DNA of 64,000 nt from Erythrocercus mccallii. Taxonomy: Eukaryota > Chordata > Aves > Passeriformes > Dicruridae. Below, piece after piece: positions 12,101 to 22,409 of this stretch; the stretch's first letter is position 1, and the number at the start of each line of letters is the position of its first letter. The stretch is taken from contig VZRG01000373.1 of assembly GCA_013397435.1 (NCBI GenBank), positions 335,573-399,572 on the forward strand, given 5' to 3'. The notes under the pieces are model-generated. The model did not search any database. It was given only the letters and a program-made list of their open reading frames with translations, and had not been told where the DNA came from. A program made the position numbers and the translations under genes.

Positions 12101-15100
12101 ATTGGTTTGTAGTGTTCTTTTTATATTTTAAGTTTCTTCTTACTCTCTCCTTTCTTTTGCAGTCACTCTTCCTTCTGGCAGTAGCAAAATATAGTTTTCT
12201 AGCCAAGAAAATACTATGTAGGGATATTTTTTGTACTGCTAAGTGATTAAGGCAATTGCCTTCTGTTCCCTCTAGAAATCTGTTAACTGAGGTACTTTAG
12301 TTTCTTTGTTCATTTTGTTCATGTACCAAAGTTTTCTTCTGCAGCATTTCTACATGACTAAGACCTGATAAAATGATGCAATGTGATAGATAAATGTTAA
12401 ATAAGTCCAGTGGAAAAGTGGAATGCCTTGACAGTTCTTTATTTAATAAAAAGAGACAGCAGCTTGGATGTACCGCAAAAATGTTGCTTAAAGTGCATTC
12501 CATGCAACAGATCCTCAAAAAAATGCTGTGAGAAATGCAACTAATCAGTTCCTAAAACCATGAAAGTCACATTATCACTCACATGGCAGAGTGTTGTTAT
12601 TAATTTTCTAGCAGTGGACTCCTAGATATAAATATGGGTTCTCTGCCAAAATATAGGTTGTCATTCATTAATTTTATGTGTTGTATCTAAATAGTATTAA
12701 GACAATACCCATCTAGGAAAACAGTAACATCTAAAGCCTGCATTTTAGTCTATTAAGAAACCTCACTTGCAATTATCATGTGCTACTAATACTGCAAATG
12801 TTTCTTGGTTTCAGTGTTATTAAAAATAATGTTGGCAAAGTAAGTATTATTCCACTTAGAGAAGCCAAGACATACGTAAATGGGAAATGCATTTTGGACC
12901 CAACAATTCTGCACCATGTAAGTAATTGATCTGGTTATAGTAATTTGTGCATGTGTGGATTTCTTTGCTTTATTAATATCTCAGCTTCAGACTGCAGGTT
13001 TTCTGAGAATGCTGTGTAACTGTAAATATGTCTCTTCCTCTTTGATTTCTAGCTCCCACCTGCATGTTTTAAGCATGAAAAATTTGCTTATAAATCTGAA
13101 AGTTTCAGAAGAATTTTTTCCCCCCAATAGGGTGATCGAGTGATCCTTGGGGAAGACCATTATTTCAGGTTTAATCATCCAGCAGAGGTTCAGAAAGTTA
13201 AAACACCTTCTCGTGGGACTTTGAGTTTGCACGATGGTCCAAAAGATTTTGAATTTGCAAAGAATGAGCTGCTTATTGCACAGCGAACACAGTAAGTATT
13301 GATTCTTCTTGTTCTGAAAACAAGCTCAGTTGTTAATTCAACCATGCAATTACTTTTAGAAATAACTGAAGATTATTAATTTTACAATGGGGAAAGTTGG
13401 AAAATAGCAACTCCATTTATAATGGAAGTCACAGACTTGGCAGAAATGATGTACATTTTGTTAAAAAAAACCCCTTAAACCCTCATGACAGAAAAAAAGA
13501 TTATAATCTGTATGCATCTTATAAGAGACAAACAGCAGCAATCTAAATGTATGACACCTGTAGGCTTGAATCAGAAATTGAAGAGGCACGACTCAAAGCC
13601 AAAGAAGAAATGATGCAAAGTGTCCAAATAGCAAAAGAGATGGTTCAACTAGAGCTGACCTCACAAAAAGAAGCATATGAGAACAAAATAAAATCCCTGG
13701 AAGCAGAGGTGGTAAGTTGCCATTGCATCATTACATGAAATCAATGAAGTGAACCAGAAACTGTAGTATGTGGTATCTGTTTGTTTGGTGCTCAGTTGGG
13801 CTTGGTTTGTGTGGTTTTGGTTTTGATTTTCTTTTTCTCTTGCATATTATAGCAGCATCTTAGAGAATGCAAAGCCTCATTCTTAAAAAAAAAAAGTCAG
13901 CCTTAGAAACAAAAGAATTTGTAAAGTAGCCATCCTCTTCAAAGTTATTCCAGAAATTGTAATTTGTAAGCAAAGAAAAATACCTACAGAATCTACCTTT
14001 TTGCTTGAGACTTTAAAATGATTATACTGGATTGATTCATGCAGGGTTTTTTCCTTTCCAAGCTTGCATGCTATTTTGTAGTTGGTTTTTTTGGTACAGT
14101 TGCAACATGCACAAGTTGGTGTACAATAGTAGTACATCATGGTAAAACAATAATGTATCTCATATCTTACATCTTCTATAGAAGACCTAAAGTGATGCTT
14201 GTGAACTGGGATATAACCATTGCTGATACTGGGCTGTGTAGGTGACAGAGGCTGCAAGTTTTAGATATATTGAATATCTGCCGGAAGGATGGGCCAGAAA
14301 TGCTGTAGAAGGAGTATTCCTCCTCTCACTTTTCCTTTTTGATATTAGAGAGAAGAATCTCGTAAGAAGCAAATCCAAGAACTGAATAACCAAAAAGCCA
14401 CAACTAAAATACAGGAGCTGGAGAAGGCAAAGAAAAGCCTTGAGCTGGAACTCCACTTCAATAAGAAGCGTTTAGAAATGGAGACCTTAGCTACCAAGCA
14501 GGTCATTGAAAAAAACCTTTTAAGGCAACAAACTCTGGTTTGGTTGGAGGGTTTTTTTTGTTTGTTTTTTAAAAATCAGTTATTGTAAAGGAAATGGTTT
14601 AAAGTACTTCTGTGTGATTTTGTGCAGAAGAATTGATGTTTTGTTTGCAAGCTGAGTATGGTAATGTATTAATGTTGGGGATTAACTAATGCTGACCTTA
14701 TTTCTTAAATAATGTGGATGGTTTTGTTCCTGCACCAAAATTTAGCAACTCTTGTTATTACTCCAGACATTAATGTAAGTAATGGCTGAGTCTTGGCTGG
14801 TGTTCGTATATATCTGACTGCTGCAACAAATACAAGTTTTTTTAAAAGCTGTTCCTTTTTAATTCCAGTATTTTTTGAGCATTGCACTATGTAAGCAAAC
14901 CCAGAGAACTGTCAGTTTGAAAATTAATTATTTTATGTTAGTATAACAGATGTCCAGTATAAAATTAATCCTGTAAGTCTTTAAAATGCCAGGAACAAAA
15001 AATTCAGCTTCAACAAACAGCATTGAGAGTTTTGGATTTTTTTTTAACCACTGCCTGTTTTCCCCCAGGCTCTAGAAGACCATACTATTCGTCATGCCAA

Positions 15101-18100
15101 GATAGTGGAAGCTCTGGAAGCTGAGAAGCAGAAGATTGCTGAGGAAATACACACCCTTCAGAAGAATCATGGAAGTGGGAATAAACCAGCAATGAGTATG
15201 TATATGCATAATGTTACAGAGGCAATGCTGCCTTTTTCTCAGTGGTCATGGGTGATGGGTATTGACATAGGAACTTTTTCTGTTCCACTAATACTTCTCT
15301 AGTGATCCTGAACAAGAAGAGCCTTCTGGTTGTTACAATCCTTTCTATTCATCAGCTGTATGTATTGGACTGCATTAAAAACTCTGTTTAATCACACTCA
15401 GGATGGTTAGATGGACATACTTGTAGTCTGTGTTTATTCCAGTTACTTAGAAGTCCTTCCCTGTCTGTCTCCACTGATCAGGCATTAACTCATTGGGGAA
15501 ACTGGAGTAACAGAACTCATCTTCGTCCATTTCCTATCTTGGATTAAGAATAATGATCATAGTTATAGTAATATAGTGTCTGTTGTTATGCCTCTGTTTC
15601 TGAAATACCCTTGACCCAACCATTTAAAAGGATTATCTTGCCTGGAATGGTAATGTTTTCCCAATGTGTTGGGAATTCTCGGAACTGTTGTTGGGTAAAT
15701 TACTTTTTTGCTTTTGGGTTGTGGTTTCTTTTCTGCCCTTTATTTTTTAACCCTAAAGTTGTTGCATCACATCGTTTGGTTTACTAAATCAGTGTGTTCT
15801 ATTTTCTTTATTAGCTCCACTGAACTGGAAGTCTCTGAAGTTGTCTGTGATGATTAAAGAGGCTAATGCCATTAGCAATGCATTAGGGAAAAACACTGTT
15901 TTCTGCAGGTCGGTATCTGAGTTGCTTAATTATCATTTGTATATGTAATGGATATATAATATTTATTTATATATTTGAGGGTGGATTCGGGGTGTGCAGT
16001 GAGCTGTTGATGTTTCTTTTAACAGTCTTATACAATTGAACACAATAAATTTATTTCCCAAACTATTGTTAGTAAAGTGTGTAGCTGAGTCTTGTTATTT
16101 TGAAATGTGAATTTCTGATTTGAATTTTAGATCAAAACTTCAAAGGTAGGCTGTAGACAATTAATTTTGAATGTAGTGTGCTTTGGAGGCAAGTCTTCTC
16201 GTGCCCATGTCCATCTTACTTTGGTTCATGTATCAAAGTGGTTCTAAAGCACGGTAATTGAGAGATACATGATGTCTGAAGAAATTTTTGTGTTTGTGTC
16301 CCATTTTTAGTCTCTGTATAATCCTACCTACAACTATCTTGTTTATTTTTGAAATATTAATGTGGGGTTTTTCTTCTTTTTTTAACTTTCTCCAATCCTT
16401 AGGCATGATAAAATTGATGATAAAACAGGAACAGTGTCTTCTATTCAGGTGCAGGTTCGTAACATCAAATTGGGAATAACAACTTTTTGGAGCCTAGAGA
16501 AATTTGAATGTAAACTAGCAGCAATGAAAGAACTCTATGAGGTCAGTAACAAGTGAAGAAGAACCACTAGTAATCAGTAATTTTTCAAAGTAAAGTTTTG
16601 ATTATGCATACAGGAGGAAAATCTTGGTGTTTTTTTGGGTTATATCTTAAACAGCAAGACACATGACTACTTTTCACTAGAAACATGCAGATACATTTGC
16701 CCATCAAACAAAAAGAATACAGTAGAAACTAATGACTTTATTCAGGTCATTTTGTGTAAAGAGTAAGAAGCAGTTAAACAAGGACTGTTTTGTGATTCTT
16801 TTGGTTGTTCAATTGTTTTATGTTGTAAAAGATCTTGAATTTCTAAAGTATCACTTGAGTTTTTATTATTATGTTCTATTTATCCATATGTTGACTACCA
16901 CTTTTTTTCTGTTTAACTCTCCTCATCCCCTGTGTTTCCTTTATTTTTTCAGAGTAATGATAGAAATAAAGCTGTTGTTGATGTGTTTTATGATCCTGCT
17001 GATGAGTGGGAACCTGACCTTTCAGACAGCTCCATTTCCTTGCTTTCCAGAAGAAGGTAAAAGTAATTTGTAGCTACTCTTCTATGCTTAAAACAAAGCA
17101 AAAAATTATGTAGTTGTCTAAATATGCTTTTATTCCACTCTCATACACTGTATCATCTCTGGTGAGTCTTCTCTTGTATTCACTCATTCTCTTGGATTTC
17201 CTCCATGGACAAAAGAAAGGAACAAAAGTTGTGTGTAGAGCTTTCTAAAGTATCAGTGCAGAGTGAAATGTGTAGTTTTTAATGTTTCCTTCTATACTAT
17301 CAAAGCATTGTTTTTAAGGAGTAAATGGCATATGGTCTGGGATTTTGCATTTGAAGTTTTAGCCTTATCACAATATTTATAACTGACTTGCACATTTGTG
17401 CAAGCTGTAGCTTATCATGGAAATGCTTAACAAGGAGAAATTGTTTTCTTTTCAAGTTTTTCATGTTATTTTATCATCCTTTCTTAGAAGTAGAAGCTTC
17501 ATGAAGAACAAGAGAATTTCTGGATGTTTGTCTGAGATAAAATTGCAATCTCTTCAGAATAAACAGACTTCCTGTCTATCAGGTACTTGCTAAATGGCAG
17601 AACACCTTTCATTTCATACTGAGAATTTGAACCTACTACTTGCATGAAACATAGGTGCTTCTGATAATTGTTTAATAACTGTGCGTTGGAAAGCAAAATT
17701 AAAAATATCCTGTTTATGATACCTACAAATTTATAATATCAAGCTGTTAACAGTAGGAGTTTCTGTATTTTTTGATTATCCTTTCTTAGGGCAAAAACTT
17801 CCTGACCAGCAGTTTATGAGGGCAAATACTTCATGACTAGCCTAATTTAAGAAATTTATCTAAAATATTACTCTGCTGAACTATATGGGTTAACTGGAGA
17901 AGGAGGTTGAATCCTGATACAGTAATACGGGGACTTCATTTGCCTGAGTTGTTGCTATTCATTCAACTGCTGACATTGCCCCAAGTTTTGGTCAGGTTTT
18001 ACAACCCTTTTTCCTGAAATATTGGATTCTTTAGTCTTCCAAATATTTGAATGTATTCATTTATTTTAGATTGGTTGGGTTTTATTTTTAATTTCTCTGT

Positions 18101-21100
18101 AGATTTGATTGTAGAAACAAATGCATTCATGTTAAAGAATTTCACTATGGAATTTGTCTTTTTACTAACAGAATTTATAAACTATTTAGAACATTTTACA
18201 CATTTTTCTGAATGACTGTCTTGAGTAGGTGAATGTCTATATAAAAGTCATTAAAACGACACACTGACTGCTCACTCCTCTGAAGAGTTTCATGCGTGTA
18301 TGTTTTGCTTTTACCTTGTACAGATTCACTGAACAAGTCCAGCATATGCTCAAGCATTTCTGAATTGTTTCTTCCTGGAATTTGCAAGGAATCTATAAGT
18401 TCAGCTTTAGATTTGCTGGAACAGAATCACGAAGGAGGAAAAAGCATAGCAGATACTCTTCTAACTAATTTGTTTATAATTTTTTCTGGGGCATCTGCCA
18501 TTTCAAAAGCCTATGAACAGCAAGATGAAGAATGTCAGGAAAACTGTAAGTCTCATTTTCATAGTGGTTTCAACATTTCTAATGACTTGTCATTCAGATG
18601 CACAAGCATTCATGTGTTTGTCAGTCACAAGAATTAATGTTCCTATGTTCATTGCAAAGGAGATGGATCTGATCTCTTTCTCTTGTAGTTTTTGCTCTTG
18701 ATCGTGCTGCTCAGTCCTACAGCATCAGAATTGTCTCTGCTTTTGACCAGATTGTGGTTATAAGTAAACTCTGGCTTAATAATGTCCAAAAGTGTCCTGG
18801 ATCTAAAAAAGTTGATGAAGAAATGAAACAGGAAATAAAGAACTTGGGAGGTTATTTACAGTTGCTGTTGCAGGTAAAACATATTAAAGAATTCATCTGT
18901 GTATAGAGAACTACATTAATGTAGTATTTATTACAGACTTGCTAAAAGCTCTTAAATATCCAATGTGTGCAGTGACAAACCAATGTACCTAAGGAAGATA
19001 AATAGCCAAGGTTGCATTTGTTCTGGTTAAGCTGGTAGTCTCATGTGCCAGTGGAGAGTAATGCAGACCTTCCTGACAGAAGCATTGGTTCTTACTCATA
19101 AAATGGTAAAATTAAACACACAATAAAAGCAAATGATAGACTATGAAGTGCTGCTATTTATAAACTCATAAACTAGATGCCAGTGAATATTATTTTTTGT
19201 GCACACTACAGCCTTGTAAATCTTTTTCTTTCTTTTATAAAACTATGTGATATAATGGTATTGTTGCTCTGCAATTGCAAGGCATGGGTTTTTAGCTGTG
19301 ATAGACAAGCCATTGGACACAGGAAGATGTAAAGCTGAAAATACCTGAGTATTGTGTGCTAGGAACACTTCCTGTACAGAAAGAGTGTGTATTATTTGAC
19401 CAGAGGTGCTTTCTGGCATCAGTGAAAGATGTACCTTTGTTTCCCAGGGGTGTTCTTCAGATATATCCTCGATGGTAACAGAAGCATGGAGCAAAGTAAA
19501 CCAAACAGTAAAACAAACAATGAAATACATAGGACACTTGGCAGTAGTCACAACAGCTGATATTTCATTTCCTGAAGAGAACAACATTCCTGCTTCTAGT
19601 CTACAGGTGAAGAAATGTTTCTTAGAAATACTGATAATGAATAGTAAATTCTAGTGTTGAGGTCACATTTACTATCAGTAACTGTATTCAGGGGCAAATT
19701 GTTCTATATATCAATTGAATTAAGTATATTTAGAGTTTATCTAATACTTCAAATTTGAAAATGGAATGACTTTTTTCCTTAAAAACTACATCCTTTAAAT
19801 CTGTGTAATTAAACCTATGAAGAAAAAGAAGTGTACAGTGCTTTTAGGACTGTACCTGCACTGAGATTATACGAGTCTACTAAAATATAAGTAGTGGATT
19901 TCAGTGAAACAGATAATCTCTAAGTACCACATTGAATTTACAAAAATCTGTACTGCGCTCCTGTGATCCAAGGAAGACGTGTCTGAATACACCTGCACTG
20001 AAGAACTTGCTTGAAACAAAATTATTTCTGGTGTACTGTAGAAAATCTGTTTTAATTCAAGACCACATCAGTTTCTTTAACCATTGTATTTTGAACCTTT
20101 GTTTTAAAAGGAATTTGTACTTGCCATTTATGATGGAGTAGGCTCAGGACTGGAGTGTCTCATTGATGCTGTACAGGAGAAAGCCAGAATAGTACAAAAA
20201 GAACTTTCAAAACATTGTCCACAAAATGAGGTGAGGTGAAATGGAGATTAAAAACTGCTGCTATATTTTGGAGACACTTGATCATGTTCTGTTTTTTGTG
20301 CTTGTATTTTAAATCATGAAGAAGATGATACTATAGGGAGTTATACTAAGTAGAGAATAAGGGATAGGCACCATAGTTAAAAAATATTTCTGCAACTGTT
20401 TGAAAATTCCAGTAGGGAAGTTAGGGTAGCCCTTGGAAACACACCACTTTAGTGGGTAAGCTCCTTTGACAGAGAGTGTGGCTGAATTCCAAGAAAATAC
20501 TTGGGAAAGACTGAGCTCTTCTGAGTGATAAATTGTTCTTCTCAAGGAAAGGAAAATTTCTTCCTATTCTGGTTTTTGCTGTTGTCATTCTTAGTCCTAC
20601 AGGTAGTAGTGAAATCATCCAAAATATTTTATTTCAATGTCTTCTGCTTAACTCTCGAATACTTTGTGTTTCCAGCTAAAGGAACTGAGCACTCTGCTTT
20701 CCAAATAATGCTGTTCACTTGCAGCAAATTCCCAAGTATCTGCAGGATTTCTGGATGTGCTTGTCTATGGTGCAACTAACTAACTTCTAAAGAAGAGCTA
20801 CCCCTGCCACTTAGAATGACAGTGATACAATGTTACAGGATAACCTTTCTTTAGTGAATATTTAAATATGTTCATTTGATCCTCCCATAGTAAGAGATTT
20901 AAAGCCTTGCAGATGTAATTAACGTTTTCTATCAGTTAATGTTTTCTTTGAAAAATTGCATGTTTAGTTGTAGAAAATGTTATTTCTTTTGGGTATTTCT
21001 CTCTTTAGTATGTTAGTGTTTGTTCTTTTTCTTTTGACGTACTTTGACTTGAATGAAGTGTAAATATAATTAAAAGTTTCTTGTAGATTCAAAATCGAAT

Positions 21101-22409
21101 AAAGGATAACGTGGTGGCATTAGCCAGATTCCTTGAAAATAACATGTCTTACTGCAGAAAGGTAAGAGAAATGTTTCATCAAATGTGTGCTTTGAGTCTA
21201 GTATTTAAATTTTAAGGATGCATTTCTCTAAGAAGGGAATGTGTGTACATATATATCTCCACAGTATATTTACAATGGCATGATAACACTTCCTATCCCA
21301 GAAGCATTCCTGTGACTGGAATGCCAACTTTCCTTGCTACTGCATTTCCACTCAAAGCTCTTTTATTTTAATTTTACTTAAGATAAAGAATTTCTGGAGG
21401 TACTTGTATCTTCATTTTTGTGCTCATCTTGAACAGGCTAAATGTCTGGGGTTTTTTAAGTTGAAAGATCAACTTTGCTACTGTAATTGTTTCATAACTG
21501 CTGCTATAGTTTATGACTATAGCTACTGATATTTTGAATTAAAAGCCAGGATGGATGATATATCTTCTAAGAGCCAAGCATTTCCTGGATTTTCATGTCA
21601 TTTACTTTTTTCAACTTTTTCTAACTCTGTCAACCGTGTGCACTTCTTTTCAGTGCTGTCTTATATGACATGGAATTGATTGTGTGTTTCAGCATTGGCT
21701 TGATCTATGTGAGTGAAACCATAATAGGCATGTTTAGTTGTTAATATAGTGAGATGTATTTGATTCTCTTTAAATTGCTCTTTATCAATACAGAAAGAAA
21801 CAGAATCTCAGTTGCCAGAAGAAGACTCTCTGTATCGAGAAATAAAGAAGAGCACTAAGATTGCTGTGAAGTATTTGGAATTGGAGCAGTGTTTGACTGA
21901 AATCTGTCAAACTGTCTCTTCCATGCTGCAAGGTATTTGACTGACTTACCACTTGTAACCTACAGGCTACAAGAGACTTGCAAAGCAAGGGAGAGGGCTC
22001 TTTTGTGTCTGCAAAATGCTGCATTTGATTCTTCTTGTTTCTCTTTCTCATAGGGTTGTACAGAAACACCAGCCCTCTCAGGAGCTTTGCAGAAAATATT
22101 TCTGTCGTTGCTGGATATTTTAACAACTATTTCCGTTTATTTGCCTTGTCTTCTGCAAACAACCCTGTGCAGAAAATGCACGTGCCTTTTATGAACCTGG
22201 ATGAACTGGACTCTCTGGTTGATTCCCTTATTGTGAATTTTGAACTTGAACAAGGACAACCATCACTGCAATCTCAAATTTGTAATGAAACTACTGAGAC
22301 TCGAGGTGGACAGGTTGCAACAGGTCAGGTTGAATTTGCTTGGAAATGGAACGGGATTCCAGAAAAACAGACTCCAGAGCTTTCACCTGGTAGGATAGAA
22401 TGGGTATAA
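2065..22409 (+). CDS. KIF14: Kinesin family member 14 (KIF14), complete coding region, 29 coding exons
   Basis: KIF14 is a mitotic kinesin of the kinesin-3 group that binds PRC1 and citron kinase at the central spindle and midbody and is needed for cytokinesis. The coding exons are listed separately and join in phase to 4,920 nt, or 1,639 residues plus stop; the human protein is about 1,648. Order: N-terminal extension 1-356 (PRC1-binding in human), motor about 357-702 with P-loop GQTGSGKS 443-450, switch I NDKSSRSH 560-567 and switch II DLAGSE 599-604, neck helix about 703-785, FHA domain about 822-896, coiled coil about 920-1075, helical tail, and C-terminus RIEWV, a PDZ-type ligand like the human RIQWV. 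The start at 2065 has A at -3 and an in-frame stop at 2050-2052. No frameshift or internal stop was found. Odd points: C605 follows DLAGSE where Arg or Lys is usual, and C696 replaces a basic residue. Confidence 0.97.
3522..3776 (+). CDS. KIF14: KIF14 exon 3: motor with P-loop (residues 367-452)
   Basis: The acceptor is CCATTCAG and the donor is ACAC|GTAAGT. The exon encodes the ATP-binding P-loop GQTGSGKS at 443-450, preceded by the kinesin signature FAYGQT. It joins in phase to exons 2 and 4. Confidence 0.95.
3777..5162 (+). other. KIF14: KIF14 intron 3
   Basis: This is AT-rich intron sequence. The only recognisable content is a decayed CR1-like fragment near 4985-5035. Other long KIF14 introns (5251-6684, 6784-7768, 8655-9748, 9866-10478, 12105-12814, 14502-15068, 15196-15814, 17583-18323, 20231-21086, 21162-21793) show only simple T-rich tracts and occasional CR1 remnants. 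Confidence 0.6.
4985..5035. mobile_element. Decayed CR1-like LINE fragment
   Basis: Sequence around CCTTGTCCAACTCC followed by a GACAAGCACC...GATCAGGTT pattern resembles the common bird CR1 stretch (GTCCAACTCCCTGCTCAAGCAGG...GAGCAGG). It is short and diverged, so the family call is tentative. Confidence 0.4.
5163..5250 (+). CDS. KIF14: KIF14 exon 4 (motor, residues 452-481)
   Basis: The acceptor is TGACCACAG and the donor is ACAG|GTGATA. It begins [19 protein letters not shown], matching the human MMGFSEEPGIIPRFCEDLF, and ends in phase 0. Confidence 0.93.
6490..6545 (+). mobile_element. CR1 LINE 3' end fragment
   Basis: The run GGGTCCCTTTCAACCCAAACTG followed by a TTCATGATATC tail closely resembles the CR1 3' terminus (GGTCCCTTCCAACCCAAAC then ATTCTATGATTCT). 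It lies in KIF14 intron 4 in the sense orientation. The 5' extent is unclear and may reach back to about 6240. Confidence 0.7.
6685..6783 (+). CDS. KIF14: KIF14 exon 5 (motor, residues 482-514)
   Basis: The acceptor is TTCATTAG and the donor is ACAA|GTGAGT. It encodes the conserved segment [16 protein letters not shown], is 99 nt long and is phase 0 at both ends. Confidence 0.95.
7769..7821 (+). CDS. KIF14: KIF14 exon 6 (motor, residues 515-532)
   Basis: The acceptor is TCATCAG and the donor is CAGT|GTAAGT. It encodes [17 protein letters not shown], matching the human [17 protein letters not shown], and codon 532 is split. Confidence 0.93.
8157..8187 (+). CDS. KIF14: KIF14 exon 7 (motor microexon, residues 532-542)
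   Basis: This 31-nt exon has acceptor CTACTCTAG and donor TCAG|GTAAGA. It encodes [10 protein letters not shown], equivalent to the human NIVSSYADIQ, and its phase joins both neighbours. Confidence 0.92.
8547..8654 (+). CDS. KIF14: KIF14 exon 8: switch I (residues 543-578)
   Basis: The acceptor is TTTACAG and the donor is CAAG|GTATTG. It encodes the switch I motif NDKSSRSH at 560-567, which contacts the nucleotide phosphate and magnesium in kinesins. Confidence 0.95.
9749..9865 (+). CDS. KIF14: KIF14 exon 9: switch II (residues 579-617)
   Basis: The acceptor is CTTTCCAG and the donor is GAAG|GTAAAT. It encodes switch II DLAGSE at 599-604. The following residue is Cys605 (TGC), where human KIF14 has Arg. 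A CGC to TGC change in a CpG would produce this. Confidence 0.95.
10479..10597 (+). CDS. KIF14: KIF14 exon 10 (motor, residues 618-657)
   Basis: The acceptor is TTTTGTAG and the donor is TTG|GTATGT. It encodes [19 protein letters not shown] and [10 protein letters not shown], the conserved switch II helix and relay region. Confidence 0.95.
10900..11072 (+). CDS. KIF14: KIF14 exon 11 (end of motor and neck, residues 657-715)
   Basis: The acceptor is CACTGAAG and the donor is AGAG|GTGAGA. It encodes the last motor strand and helix ([20 protein letters not shown]) and the start of the neck ([12 protein letters not shown]). Cys696 replaces the basic residue usual after the RYANQA-type motif. Confidence 0.94.
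11413..11560 (+). CDS. KIF14: KIF14 exon 12 (neck coil, residues 715-764)
   Basis: The acceptor is TAATGTAG and the donor is AAAG|GTCAGG. It encodes a charged helix, [13 protein letters not shown]...[17 protein letters not shown], corresponding to the human neck region. Phase fits on both sides. Confidence 0.92.
11657..11720 (+). CDS. KIF14: KIF14 exon 13 (neck coil, residues 764-785)
   Basis: The acceptor is TATTAAG and the donor is GCAG|GTACAT. It encodes [20 protein letters not shown], a short charged helix equivalent to the human WKEKFEQAEKRKLQETKEL. Confidence 0.92.
11920..12104 (+). CDS. KIF14: KIF14 exon 14: start of FHA domain (residues 786-847)
   Basis: The acceptor is TTATCTAG and the donor is ATTG|GTTTGT. 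It encodes [19 protein letters not shown], nearly identical to human, and then the FHA start [10 protein letters not shown]...[14 protein letters not shown]. The FHA Gly-Arg pair (825-826) is present here; human has Gly-Lys. Confidence 0.95.
12815..12917 (+). CDS. KIF14: KIF14 exon 15 (FHA domain, residues 847-881)
   Basis: The acceptor is GGTTTCAG and the donor is CCAT|GTAAGT. It encodes the central FHA strands, including [16 protein letters not shown]. Confidence 0.93.
13131..13291 (+). CDS. KIF14: KIF14 exon 16 (end of FHA, residues 882-935)
   Basis: The acceptor is CCCCAATAG and the donor is CACA|GTAAGT. It encodes [17 protein letters not shown], the last FHA strands, followed by [13 protein letters not shown], which leads into the coiled coil. 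Confidence 0.94.
13564..13711 (+). CDS. KIF14: KIF14 exon 17 (coiled coil, residues 935-984)
   Basis: The acceptor is ACCTGTAG and the donor is GGTG|GTAAGT. It encodes a heptad-rich charged helix, including [15 protein letters not shown], as in the human coiled coil. Confidence 0.93.
14349..14501 (+). CDS. KIF14: KIF14 exon 18 (coiled coil, residues 985-1035)
   Basis: The acceptor is GATATTAG and the donor is GCAG|GTCATT, a weak donor sequence. The 51 codons include [14 protein letters not shown], identical to human. Confidence 0.92.
15069..15195 (+). CDS. KIF14: KIF14 exon 19 (end of coiled coil, residues 1036-1078)
   Basis: The acceptor is TTCCCCCAG and the donor is ATGA|GTATGT. It encodes [20 protein letters not shown], aligned with the human ALEDHSIRHARILEALETEK. 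Confidence 0.93.
15815..15908 (+). CDS. KIF14: KIF14 exon 20 (residues 1078-1109)
   Basis: The acceptor is TTTATTAG and the donor is GCAG|GTCGGT. It encodes [19 protein letters not shown], matching the human TTWSSMKLSMMIQEANAIS. A GTATCT four bases downstream is an alternative donor but would break the frame into exon 21. Confidence 0.9.
16403..16541 (+). CDS. KIF14: KIF14 exon 21 (residues 1109-1155)
   Basis: The acceptor is ATCCTTAG and the donor is TGAG|GTCAGT. It encodes [18 protein letters not shown], a conserved tail segment also found in human KIF14. Confidence 0.93.
16953..17056 (+). CDS. KIF14: KIF14 exon 22 (residues 1156-1190)
   Basis: The acceptor is TTTTTTCAG and the donor is GAAG|GTAAAA. 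It encodes [18 protein letters not shown], equivalent to the human FCDPEDEWEPDITDAPVS. Confidence 0.93.
17488..17582 (+). CDS. KIF14: KIF14 exon 23 (residues 1190-1222)
   Basis: The acceptor is TTTCTTAG and the donor is TCAG|GTACTT. It encodes the basic stretch [15 protein letters not shown], matching the human RSRSLMKNRRISGCL. Confidence 0.92.
18324..18545 (+). CDS. KIF14: KIF14 exon 24 (tail, residues 1222-1296)
   Basis: The acceptor is TTGTACAG and the donor is AACT|GTAAGT. It encodes [10 protein letters not shown] and [12 protein letters not shown], aligned with the human [10 protein letters not shown] and AISKAHEEQDEE. Confidence 0.93.
18689..18873 (+). CDS. KIF14: KIF14 exon 25 (tail, residues 1296-1357)
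   Basis: The acceptor is CTCTTGTAG and the donor is GCAG|GTAAAA. It encodes a helical tail segment ending [12 protein letters not shown], like the human KKLGGYLQLFLQ. Confidence 0.92.
19448..19606 (+). CDS. KIF14: KIF14 exon 26 (tail, residues 1358-1410)
   Basis: The acceptor is TTTCCCAG and the donor is ACAG|GTGAAG. It encodes [14 protein letters not shown] and [10 protein letters not shown], corresponding to the human GCCLDISSMIKEAQ and AVKYVGQLAV. Confidence 0.92.
20111..20230 (+). CDS. KIF14: KIF14 exon 27 (tail, residues 1411-1450)
   Basis: The acceptor is TTTTAAAAG, with a poor pyrimidine tract, and the donor is TGAG|GTGAGG. It encodes [13 protein letters not shown], equivalent to the human CDGVGLGMKILLD. 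Homology and phase (120 nt) support it despite the weak acceptor. Confidence 0.88.
21087..21161 (+). CDS. KIF14: KIF14 exon 28 (tail, residues 1451-1475)
   Basis: The acceptor is TTCTTGTAG and the donor is AAAG|GTAAGA. The 25 codons, with [11 protein letters not shown], correspond to the human NAMGLIRSLEN. Confidence 0.88.
21794..21932 (+). CDS. KIF14: KIF14 exon 29 (tail, residues 1476-1522)
   Basis: The acceptor is CAATACAG and the donor is CAAG|GTATTT. It encodes [20 protein letters not shown], a diverged helical segment aligned with the human LKLKHCLEKAIEIIISAL. Confidence 0.88.
22054..22409 (+). CDS. KIF14: KIF14 last coding exon and stop (residues 1522-1639)
   Basis: The acceptor is TCTCATAG and the stop is TAA at 22407-22409. 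The exon ends with [11 protein letters not shown], matching the human C-terminus ECTPSRIQWV. The final residues fit a PDZ ligand ending in Val. The middle of the exon is poorly conserved with human. Confidence 0.94.

Noticed and set aside
15909..15918. Alternative donor GTATCT four bases after the chosen donor of KIF14 exon 20
   Set aside because: It would shift the frame into exon 21, whereas GTCGGT at 15909 gives the conserved Arg-His-Asp junction.
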